DNA from: Sphingobium algorifonticola
GTDB lineage: Bacteria > Pseudomonadota > Alphaproteobacteria > Sphingomonadales > Sphingomonadaceae
NCBI RefSeq assembly: GCF_004005485.1
Contig: NZ_RZUL01000012.1
Span: 1-45,144, forward strand
Length of the DNA: 45,144 nucleotides
Reading direction: 5' to 3'
The position numbers were made by a program, and so were the translations under genes. Of this stretch, positions 39,297 to 45,144 are shown in pieces (the stretch's first letter is position 1; every line of letters begins with the position of its first letter). Below the pieces are notes generated by a model. The model was not told where the DNA came from, did not search any database, and worked only from the letters and a program-made list of their open reading frames with translations.

Positions 39297-40187
39297 TTAT
39301 CCTTTCTTGGCCGGAACTGGGGCAACCGCTTTCGCGGGCTTGAGGAATTCGCGGAGCACGGAAGCCGGGCGATACCCTTCAAGGATCGCGCCGTCGGACG
39401 GGCGTACGATCACCGGCGTTCCGTTGAAGCCATGGGCCTTGGCAAAGGCCTCGTTGGCATCGAGCCCGCTCGTGTCACACGGCTTTGGATTGGCGAGGGC
39501 GAGACCAGAATAGGCCATATGCAGGGACACCTCAGGGCGCGGCGAGCACAGCACCCGTTCGGCATCGCGGCGGCTGTCGGCCCCGAAGATCGAAATGGGC
39601 CGTTCCTCGACGCGCGCGCCGATCGCCTTCAGTTCGGCTTCGAGCTTCTTGCAGTAGCCGCAGTGGAAATCGGAGAAGACGACGACCTTGGGGCCGTTCA
39701 CCGGTCCCCAGGTGATCGCGCCGTTCGCGGGCAGGCCGGCGAGCGATACCTTCTGCGGGGTGGCGCGCGGGGCGGGCTGGCTTTCTTCGTTGGCATTGCT
39801 CCGCCGTGCAGCACCAGCAGCCAGCAAGTCTGGGTTGAGTGCGAGGAGACGGGCTGCCGTCAGGTCTTGCCGCGCCTCCATGTCGTAGATGCGCCCGATC
39901 ACCAGATATTTGGCCGCGCGATCGACGTAGAACAGCGTCGATTTCGAGGCGACTTCGCACAGGCCGCCAAGGCCATCGCAGGTGATGGCGTCGATCGGCG
40001 TCTTCGGGAGGCGCAGCTTGAGCGCGGCGCGCACCTTTGCCGTGTCGGGAGCCTGAGCCGGGGAGGCGAGGCTGGCCACGCCCCAACCCGTTGCGGCTGA
40101 CAGGGCGACGACGGCAGCAACGGTCGCCACCGGTCGCAGCCAGCGCCGCGGCTTGGTGGGGGTTGGATCATTTGTGGCGCGGGTCAT
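39297..40187 (-). CDS. DsbC-like thiol:disulfide interchange protein
   Basis: A 296-residue membrane-anchored or exported protein. A helix at about residues 18-40 is the signal or anchor. An N-terminal dimerisation-like part holds C70 and C77; the thioredoxin domain has the active site CGYC (C176-C179) in FSDFHCGYCKKLE, and GFNGTPVIVRPSDG supplies the cis-proline loop. DsbC family members reshuffle wrong disulfides in periplasmic proteins. The T4SS here has at least four cysteine-rich substrates (TraN, TraU, TraH, TraF), so this is its dedicated folding helper, like TrbB of F. The start overlaps the traB stop by four bases (ATGA). Confidence 0.88.
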   Translation of the reverse strand: MTRATNDPTPTKPRRWLRPVATVAAVVALSAATGWGVASLASPAQAPDTAKVRAALKLRLPKTPIDAITCDGLGGLCEVASKSTLFYVDRAAKYLVIGRIYDMEARQDLTAARLLALNPDLLAAGAARRSNANEESQPAPRATPQKVSLAGLPANGAITWGPVNGPKVVVFSDFHCGYCKKLEAELKAIGARVEERPISIFGADSRRDAERVLCSPRPEVSLHMAYSGLALANPKPCDTSGLDANEAFAKAHGFNGTPVIVRPSDGAILEGYRPASVLREFLKPAKAVAPVPAKKG

Positions 40188-41518
40188 TGGGAGTTCCTCA
40201 CGTAGACGCCGTCGAGGAAGACGATCTCGACATCGATGCCGGTCGGCATCTCGACGACGGGTTGGTATTGTTCGGCGCGCTCGATCAGATATTTGCTGAC
40301 CGTATCGGCGGCATCGGCAGCGCCCTGGCCGAGCCCACCGCCGAGGATGTCGCCGGCAGAGAGCTTCGAGCGGGTGCCATCGGCATTGGTCGTGACGCCG
40401 GAGAAGACGCTGTTGGCGTTCGCCGAAAAGCCGCGCCCGAACCCGCCGACAATCCCGGCAAGCAGGGCCTGGCTGACAAGGCTGCCCTCGCGGCTGACGA
40501 CACGGCCACGCACGCCCGATTTTCCAGCAAAGCTGATGAAGCCTTTGACCTCGCTCACCGCGACGCGCCCGCCGGGTTGGTCGCAGGTCATCCGCGCCAG
40601 CTTCACATAGACCTTCTCGGACGAGAGATCGCCGCGCGCTGCGCCATTGACGATGCAGCCCTGAAGCCGCGTGGTCAGAACCTTGCCGTTCTGCATGACC
40701 GATCGCGCCGGACCGGTAATGCGCAGCACCACGGGAAGCGGATCGGTCTGGCTCGCGACCCCCGCCGACGCATCGACGCCGACGATGACCTTGGCAGGAG
40801 CATAGGAATTGGGCGGCAGATAGTCCGGCGAGTCCTCGACCACCACCGGCGGCGCTTCCGGGCGAGCCGCCCGCAGTCCGCTGGCTCCTGCTTTGTCGGC
40901 GGTGAAGCTCATGAGTTTGACTTCACCGGGACCGGGCAGGCCGGTTTCGCTTGCGCCCAGCGCAGAACCCGCAGGGGCAGGCTGAACCGGTCGACCGCGC
41001 GCATCGTAGCCACCCGCCTGCGGGCCATAGGCCGGTGGCGGCAGGCTTGCGGCTGCCGGGGCGGCCTGGCTGGCAAGGCGTGACTTGAGATCCGCGTTCT
41101 CAGCGGAGATCGCATCGATTGCGGCCTGGCCGTCGACGCGCATCGCCTGGTTTTCCGCCTTGAGTGCGGCCAGCTGGGATTCGATTTCCTCGCGCGGGAG
41201 GCTCGCATCCTTCATGGCCTTCTGCTCGCGGGTCACGGCATCGAGACGGTTGCCGTAGGTCGCGACGAATTCACGCTGCGAAAGGTCGCGATTGATGAGT
41301 CCTGCCGTGTCGATGGTCTGCGCGGCGGTGGGATCATCGCTCTTCGCGTTGTCGTCGCCGCCCAGGATGAACCAGCTGCCGCCGACAAGCGCGAGTGCGC
41401 CCAAGGAGCCAAGCAGAAGCTTCTGCCGCCGTGCGGTCTTCGCGTTGAGGCTGGTTACTGGCGACGGCGATGCCGGATCGGCCTGTACCGGGGTTGAGAT
41501 CGAGGGAGCATCAGTCAT
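40184..41518 (-). CDS. traB: F-type T4SS protein TraB (VirB10 family)
   Basis: A 444-residue protein that spans the inner membrane once (about residues 33-52, LLLGSLGALALVGGSWFILG) and reaches the outer-membrane core. A coiled coil (about 85-150, with REEIESQLAALKAENQ) is followed by a proline-rich linker, then the VirB10-like beta domain, with YLPPNSYAPAKVIVGVDA and GKVLTTRLQGCIVNG, and a C-terminal part with GVRGRVVSREGSLVSQALL. TraB with TraK and TraV makes the channel core. ATG 41518 overlaps the traK stop by eight bases. Open frames longer than this (to 42088) run through traK in another frame and are rejected. Confidence 0.92.
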   Translation of the reverse strand: MTDAPSISTPVQADPASPSPVTSLNAKTARRQKLLLGSLGALALVGGSWFILGGDDNAKSDDPTAAQTIDTAGLINRDLSQREFVATYGNRLDAVTREQKAMKDASLPREEIESQLAALKAENQAMRVDGQAAIDAISAENADLKSRLASQAAPAAASLPPPAYGPQAGGYDARGRPVQPAPAGSALGASETGLPGPGEVKLMSFTADKAGASGLRAARPEAPPVVVEDSPDYLPPNSYAPAKVIVGVDASAGVASQTDPLPVVLRITGPARSVMQNGKVLTTRLQGCIVNGAARGDLSSEKVYVKLARMTCDQPGGRVAVSEVKGFISFAGKSGVRGRVVSREGSLVSQALLAGIVGGFGRGFSANANSVFSGVTTNADGTRSKLSAGDILGGGLGQGAADAADTVSKYLIERAEQYQPVVEMPTGIDVEIVFLDGVYVRNSQ

Positions 41519-42269
41519 GGCCCAACCCTCCGTTTGAACCGACGATGAAGGCGACCGTGCTTTCTCCCGATTTGAGAGTGGGCTGGGCGATCGAGATTGC
41601 GAGTGTCTGGGAGGACGCGAGATCAGCTTCGGCAAGCGCCAGCGGCCTGCGGCCACGGTTCGCCAGGCGGATGACCTTTCCGGCAAGCGCGCTGCCGCGG
41701 TAATCGGCGATGAGCTGGATTTCGAGATCGCCGACCCGTGCCGGAAGGGCGGAGGACTGCCTGACTTCGAAGCCATCGACCGTCTGGTCATTGGCCATGG
41801 CCTGGATGAGCCGCACTGCGCTCGTCTCCAGCGGCGTTTCGCTTTCCCAGCCAGATGCCTTGCTTGTCGCGATCGCCGGGTTGGTGATGAAGACCTGCAC
41901 TGCCGGGACAGGCTCGACCTGGCAGGAAACCTTGTAGACGAAGCCCTTCTTGGTCGTGGCGAAGAAGCTGATCGACCGCGCCGCATAAGTCTCGGGCACC
42001 GACACGTAAATGTCGCCGCGCAGCGGTTCGTTGGTGACCGCAAAATCGTTGTAGGGCGTGCCGGTCGAGATCTTCGAGACGCTGGCAAACTGGTCGTCGA
42101 TAAGCGCGAAGCGCGTCAGCTCGCGGGCCGACACGGCGCATTCGATGCTTGCTCCATCTGCAGCCTGTTTGAACTGGTCGGCGGCCTGGGCGCCGCTTCC
42201 TGAAAATGCGAGCATGGTGCTGGCGCAAAGAGCCAGGCTCCACGCGCGCTTCTTGCGTCGGTAAGCCAT
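41511..42269 (-). CDS. traK: F-type T4SS secretin-like protein TraK
   Basis: A 252-residue periplasmic protein, the VirB9 counterpart in F-type systems. It has a basic start (MAYRRKKR) and a signal peptide ending about residue 29. The mature part shows TraK-type segments, with TRFALIDDQFASVSKISTG, GDIYVSVPETYAARSISFF and GFVYKVSCQVEP. The C-terminal half holds a beta-rich domain, with LIADYRGSALAGKVIRLANR. It binds TraB and TraV to form the outer-membrane core. The ATG overlaps the traE stop as TGATG. A reading frame upstream to 43424 is open but is arginine-rich and lies over traE and traL, so it is rejected. Confidence 0.9.
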   Translation of the reverse strand: MAYRRKKRAWSLALCASTMLAFSGSGAQAADQFKQAADGASIECAVSARELTRFALIDDQFASVSKISTGTPYNDFAVTNEPLRGDIYVSVPETYAARSISFFATTKKGFVYKVSCQVEPVPAVQVFITNPAIATSKASGWESETPLETSAVRLIQAMANDQTVDGFEVRQSSALPARVGDLEIQLIADYRGSALAGKVIRLANRGRRPLALAEADLASSQTLAISIAQPTLKSGESTVAFIVGSNGGLGHD

Positions 42270-42841
42270 CACTGGGCCTCCTTCGTTGGGTCTTTGGGTG
42301 GCAACTGGCTGAAGCCTGACAGCGCGAGACGCAGGCCCCGGTAGGTCCAGTTGAAGCGGAAACGGCGTTCGTCGCTCGCGATGACCTGGGCGCCGACAAA
42401 GGTCTTGAGCGTGCCCGTCACATCGGAAGTCAGCCCCTTGGGGTCGACGGTCATCGACCGGATGACGAAGGCCTGGGTGACATCCGAACCCCGTTGCTCT
42501 TCGACAATCCGGACGAGATCGGCCTTGAGGCGCCCGTAGCTTGCCGGATCGGCGAGCTTCAGGATCTCGTCCATCCAGTAGTCGAGGCCCTCGGGGCTGC
42601 GATTGAGGAGAACGAGCGCGGCATCGCGGGTCACGAGTTCGAGATAGTCGGCCTCGACCCCCGCGCTGCTGACAGTGAGCTGCTTGGGGAGCGTTGGAAG
42701 GAGGACGACTTCGCGGTCGCGGGTGGCAGCAAGGCTGACCGCTACGACGAGCGCAATGCCAAGTCCGGCGCTGGTGAGCGCAAAGAGGTTGCGCTGGCGC
42801 AGCAGCGACTGCTGACGCTCGTGTGAAATGTCGGCAAACAT
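42269..42841 (-). CDS. traE: F-type T4SS protein TraE
   Basis: A 190-residue inner-membrane protein, the VirB5/VirB8-like component of F-type systems. One N-terminal membrane helix (about 19-38, FALTSAGLGIALVVAVSLAA) is followed by a periplasmic domain typical of TraE: VVLLPTLPKQLTVSSAGVEA, then a helix near DYWMDEILKLADPASYG, and a C-terminal beta unit with VTGTLKTFVGAQVI. TraE is needed for pilus assembly. GAGGGGAGA precedes the ATG, 12 bases after traL. Confidence 0.9.
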   Translation of the reverse strand: MFADISHERQQSLLRQRNLFALTSAGLGIALVVAVSLAATRDREVVLLPTLPKQLTVSSAGVEADYLELVTRDAALVLLNRSPEGLDYWMDEILKLADPASYGRLKADLVRIVEEQRGSDVTQAFVIRSMTVDPKGLTSDVTGTLKTFVGAQVIASDERRFRFNWTYRGLRLALSGFSQLPPKDPTKEAQ

Positions 42842-42853
42842 GGATATCTCCCC

Positions 42854-43141
42854 TCAACCGGCAAGCAGGCGGCAGTGGGAAGGCGGCGTCGATTTCAGGC
42901 CCAGCAATCCGGCCGGCAGATACCAATAGGCGGCATGGGCTACCCAGGAGCTGGCGCGTCCTGCTTTTGCCTTTCGCAGCGCGAACCAGGCGCCGAAGGC
43001 AACGATGATGCCGATAAAGATATGCTGGCTGAGGATTCCCCAGGTGAAGGGGATGAGCATCCCGGCGAACTCGTCGATGGTCCAGAAGCCGATGAGCTCC
43101 GGATCGTCGAGCCGACGCGGGATGATATATGGGTCTGCCAT
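42854..43141 (-). CDS. traL: F-type T4SS protein TraL (VirB3 family)
   Basis: A 95-residue inner-membrane protein. The start YIIPRRLDDPELIGFWTIDE is typical of F-type TraL. Two membrane helices follow: residues about 27-50 (MLIPFTWGILSQHIFIGI) and about 66-80. TraL is the VirB3 counterpart and sits by the TraC ATPase during pilus assembly. The pilin gene lies 26 bases upstream. A GGGAAGG site lies upstream of the ATG. Confidence 0.88.
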   Translation of the reverse strand: MADPYIIPRRLDDPELIGFWTIDEFAGMLIPFTWGILSQHIFIGIIVAFGAWFALRKAKAGRASSWVAHAAYWYLPAGLLGLKSTPPSHCRLLAG

Positions 43142-43167
43142 GGCGACGCGCCTTCCCGTCCGATGCG

Positions 43168-43512
43168 TCAGATGACCGCGGTGACGACCGAGGTGACGAT
43201 CGGAACACCCGTGCCAACGCCGATGCCGACGCCGACCGGAACAGCGACCTGTCCGAGCGAGAACCGGCCCGAGGCGAGACCGATGAGGCCGCCTGCAAGG
43301 CTGAGGACCGTGATGATCTTGCCGCCCGAGCCTTCGAGGAAATCGGTGAATTTCGTGAGGGCAGGGGTGAATGTCGTGTCGGCGCCGGCGTAAGCGGCGC
43401 TTGCGGCCAGTGCTGCGACCGCAAGCGGTACCGCGAATGTCATGGCCCGCCCGAACTTCGAGGGGTTCTGATCAATGGCGCCGGAACGCCGGGAGAGGGT
43501 GAGAGACTGCAT
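43168..43512 (-). CDS. traA: F-type pilin TraA
   Basis: A 114-residue prepilin. A long basic leader (MQSLTLSRRSGAIDQNPSKF) leads to the hydrophobic segment MTFAVPLAVAALAASAAYA, cut most likely after AYA, giving a 70-residue mature pilin with two membrane helices, IITVLSLAGGLIGLASG and VAVPVGVGIGVGTGVPIV. This size and layout match TraA of F, the subunit of the conjugative pilus. ATG 43512 has GGAG six bases upstream; ATG 43524 and the first ATG of the frame, 43575, are alternatives with poorer sites. It heads the T4SS operon and is preceded by two tandem TTTCCTA boxes. The S26 peptidase in the operon could be its processing enzyme. Confidence 0.88.
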   Translation of the reverse strand: MQSLTLSRRSGAIDQNPSKFGRAMTFAVPLAVAALAASAAYAGADTTFTPALTKFTDFLEGSGGKIITVLSLAGGLIGLASGRFSLGQVAVPVGVGIGVGTGVPIVTSVVTAVI

Positions 43513-43570
43513 ATGGAGCTCCATCTGGAGGGGTGAACCCAGCGTTCTTTCGTTCGCTGTGTGTTCCACA

Positions 43571-43596
43571 TGCATCTAGGAAATCGATGTAGGAAA
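43571..43596 (-). promoter_or_regulatory. Tandem TTTCCTA boxes upstream of T4SS operon
   Basis: Read on the minus strand, TTTCCTACATCGA is followed directly by TTTCCTAGATGCA, a 13-base tandem repeat with ten identical bases, 59 bases before the pilin ATG. The first has a 12-base match at 4133-4144, and the second shares TCTAGGAAAT (on +) with the S24 repressor operator region at 13003-13012. In the rest of the 348-base spacer (43513-43860) I see no gene and no clear sigma-70 promoter. Confidence 0.6.
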
Positions 43597-43795
43597 GTCG
43601 GATTGCCGCTGGGGCTGAAGTGGCGGACGGATATGGACGCATCAATTGGCCGGCGTCGGCGATAATACGCAGAAACAGCGGCTTATCTGGTAATCAACGT
43701 CGACGAATTCCGACAAGCGTGGCGGTGATTGTCGGCGAATCGGGCCTAGGGGATGATTCGCCTAGAAACGATATGTTCCGTAAATGTTCTTTTCA

Positions 43796-43808
43796 TTTTC
43801 CTACATAG
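43796..43808 (+). promoter_or_regulatory. TTTCCTACAT box upstream of HTH gene
   Basis: TTTTCCTACATAG lies 53 bases before the HTH-gene start and shares ten bases, TTTCCTACAT, with the boxes at 4133-4144 and 43585-43596. The orientation relative to the downstream gene is the same in all three cases. Confidence 0.5.
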
Positions 43809-43860
43809 ATCACGCGCGATATGGCTACGACTCGGTTCCTCATCGTTGGAGTTTTTGTCG

Positions 43861-44322
43861 ATGCACCAGCCCGCGCCATTCCGAGGCGAAGCCAACACCA
43901 GCCTCGCGCACATTCTTGTCCATGCAATCGAGTCGTCTGACAAACCCAAGCACCAGATCGCTCGAGAAGTCGGGATCCACCGCGAGACATTGCTTCGTGT
44001 GATGCGCGGCGATCGGCCGATCGGTCTTGATGAAGCCGCGCGCGTTCTCAATGTCTGCGGCGCCTTTCCCCGCGCCAGCATGATCCTCGCCTTGGCTGGT
44101 CAGGAGGATCTCGCCTGCGAATGGATGCGCAGCGAAATGGGGGAGTTTCTTGAGGACTTCTTCACGGCCTTGCCAGGTCAGCTCGAACGCACGCTTGGGC
44201 GACGCGTCGAAGATTTGCGGCCCCGGTGGGCGAACGGCACTTCGCAGCTCGTCGCCCGCATGCTTGCCAAGCACATCGATGATTTTGCCAACCGCGACAT
44301 TTCGATGGCGCTGCCGCGCTGA
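43861..44322 (+). CDS. HTH transcriptional regulator
   Basis: A 153-residue DNA-binding protein. Residues about 31-62 form a XRE-like HTH, with KHQIAREVGIHRETLLRVMRGDRPIG. After a linker, a helical C-terminal half (DLACEWMRSEMGEFLEDFFTAL, then SQLVARMLAKHIDDFA) may dimerise. The start at 43861 has a weak GGAG upstream; the frame opens at 43753, but the added 36 residues start with a hydrophobic stretch and are less likely. It is divergent from the T4SS pilin gene across a 348-base spacer that holds TTTCCTA boxes, so it is a good candidate for a local regulator of the transfer operon or of itself. Confidence 0.8.
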   Translation: MHQPAPFRGEANTSLAHILVHAIESSDKPKHQIAREVGIHRETLLRVMRGDRPIGLDEAARVLNVCGAFPRASMILALAGQEDLACEWMRSEMGEFLEDFFTALPGQLERTLGRRVEDLRPRWANGTSQLVARMLAKHIDDFANRDISMALPR

Positions 44323-44371
44323 TCCAATTCACCTCGGAGGGGACCGAGAAACTGACCCGACAGGAGCGATC

Positions 44372-44635
44372 ATGAATGCACATCCCCAGCCTACCGAGGA
44401 CGGCGCAAGCGCTGACCAGGCTTCGCCACCAGGCCCCCCGCCAGCCCGGCTCTTACGGCTGCCCGAAGTCATCGACCGGGTCGGCCTGCGTCGTTCGGCC
44501 ATCTATCAGCGGATGAGCGAAGGGCGCTTTCCCAAATCCCGCTCGCTCGGGCCCAAGTGCACGGTGTGGGTTGAGGAGGAAATCGACGCGTGGATCAGAT
44601 CAATTGCGGACAAGCCGCATCGAGACGTTCTGTAA
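44372..44635 (+). CDS. AlpA-family HTH regulator
   Basis: An 87-residue protein. After a disordered proline-rich start (residues 1-25) comes the AlpA/MerR-like HTH: ARLLRLPEVIDRVGLRRSAI, then YQRMSEGRFPKSRSLGPKCT and VWVEEEIDAWI. AlpA-type proteins act as activators or excisionase-like factors of mobile elements. AGGAG precedes the ATG. It follows the HTH regulator by 49 bases on the same strand and could be co-transcribed. Whether it controls excision cannot be said, because no integrase is in the window. Confidence 0.85.
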   Translation: MNAHPQPTEDGASADQASPPGPPPARLLRLPEVIDRVGLRRSAIYQRMSEGRFPKSRSLGPKCTVWVEEEIDAWIRSIADKPHRDVL

Positions 44636-44672
44636 ACTATCCTGAAAGAAATCATCGCGCTAAGTTGCGCGC

Positions 44673-45095
44673 ATGGTTTATCGATACCCGGCAGGCAATC
44701 CTCTTCATCCTGAAGCCTTGAAAGAGAAGCAGCGCGCGCTTCGCGGCGGCTTTTCAACGCCGTTGACCCTTCGCGTTCATCGTGCGCTTTCCTGGCTTCG
44801 TCGGGCTGAAGCAGAACAGGAAGACCAGGACGTTCGCTTCATCCTGCTCTGGATCGGGTTCAACGCTGCCTACGCCGGTGACGTGGAAGCCTCGGCCAGC
44901 AGCTCAGCGCCGGAAGGCGAGCGTGGGCTCTTCCAATCGTTTTTCTCGACGCTCGTAAAGTTCGATGGGCGTCACCGTGTCTACGACGCGGTCTGGCAGC
45001 GGTTCAGCCAGGAGATCTGTCAAACGGCGTTCAAAAGGGACCCCCGATCGGCGTCGAAGAGGGACCCCTTTTCGGATATGATGTTGGTTTGTTGA
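44673..45095 (+). pseudogene. HEPN-like gene truncated by IS21-like element
   Basis: A 140-residue open frame. Its first 100 residues look like a HEPN-type helical domain: ALSWLRRAEAEQED, then VRFILLWIGFNAAYAGDVEA, a pattern I associate with Apea-like or abortive-infection HEPN proteins, some of which are RNases. The last 20 residues (KRDPRSASKRDPFSDMM) are made of AGGGACCCC repeats read in frame and belong to the element beginning near 45031. The native gene is therefore cut at about residue 120 and its true end is missing. The family call is from pattern memory. No strong ribosome site precedes the ATG, so expression is uncertain. Confidence 0.55.
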
Positions 45096-45144
45096 AGATG
45101 GCCTTGCGCTGCGTGCGGCGGAGGGCGGGCGTAGCCCGACCGGA
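45031..45144. mobile_element. Left end of IS21-like insertion sequence (partial)
   Basis: Two direct copies of AGGGACCCC (45036-45044 and 45060-45068), 24 bases apart, are followed by CTTTTCGG and a short lead into GC-rich sequence. Repeated GGGACCCC sub-terminal motifs are typical of IS21-family ends as I remember them. The transposase genes istA and istB lie beyond the window, so the family call is tentative. Junction with the HEPN-like gene falls near 45031. Confidence 0.5.

Noticed and set aside
41519..42088. Long N-terminal extension of traB (634 codons in total)
   Set aside because: It lies inside traK in another frame and would place the TraB membrane helix deep inside the protein.
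42270..43424. Long N-terminal extension of traK (637 codons in total)
   Set aside because: It overlaps traE, traL and part of the pilin gene out of frame and is arginine/serine-rich; the start at 42269 gives a signal peptide.
1..45144. CRISPR array, tRNA, rRNA, integrase or replication initiator
   Set aside because: No regularly spaced repeats, tRNA-like cloverleaf, rRNA sequence, recombinase motif or Rep-like frame was seen by reading; a tool search would be needed to exclude short or degenerate cases.

Overview
The window looks like the conjugation half of a plasmid or integrative conjugative element from a sphingomonad-type alphaproteobacterium. The reasons are high GC, a set of small families I recall mainly from Sphingomonadales (DUF5818, DUF6878, DUF6915, DUF6961, from memory), a MobF relaxase and a complete F-type type IV secretion system (T4SS). 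No replication initiator, integrase, rRNA or tRNA is visible, so plasmid and ICE cannot be told apart here.

Layout: (1) 1-4.9 kb is a probable leading region: an ArdC-like antirestriction C-terminal fragment, several short conserved genes, a SLOG/DUF2493 protein and an SSB, mostly on + and pointing toward the presumed oriT. Its spacers hold strong hairpins, two of which (about 907-1003 and 3179-3265) are diverged copies of one element. (2) 4.94-5.37 kb is an AT-rich palindrome cluster, the best oriT candidate. (3) 5.4-11.4 kb is the DNA-processing operon: ribbon-helix-helix protein, TraD-type coupling protein, MobF relaxase/helicase and perhaps a small hypothetical. (4) 11.4-13.3 kb is a regulatory module: an S24 (LexA/CI-like) repressor in a minus-strand operon with a nuclease-like exported protein and two small proteins, divergent from a 57-residue HTH-like gene. 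(5) 13.67-25.1 kb is a five-gene operon with overlapping stop/start codons: N6-adenine methylase, a 914-residue protein without a recognised fold, a DrmA-like helicase, a DrmB-like DUF1998 protein and a DrmC-like phospholipase D protein. This is a DISARM-type anti-phage system of unusual composition. (6) 25.3-43.5 kb is a tightly packed minus-strand T4SS operon: pilin, TraL, E, K, B, DsbC-like, TraV, TraC, a small membrane protein, TrbI, S26 peptidase, TraW, U, TrbC, TraN, F, H, G. (7) 43.8-45.1 kb holds two HTH regulators and a HEPN-like gene apparently cut by the end of an IS21-like element.

Working together: the relaxosome and coupling protein feed DNA to the T4SS, the leading region would protect incoming single strands, and the DISARM-like operon is defence cargo between the regulatory module and the distal end of the T4SS operon. 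A shared box, TTTCCTA(C/G)AT or its complement, occurs upstream of the pilin gene (twice), a HTH gene and a leading-region gene; a close variant lies in the palindromic operator region of the S24 repressor. This suggests one switch, possibly responsive to DNA damage, over transfer and related functions. That regulon is an inference from sequence.
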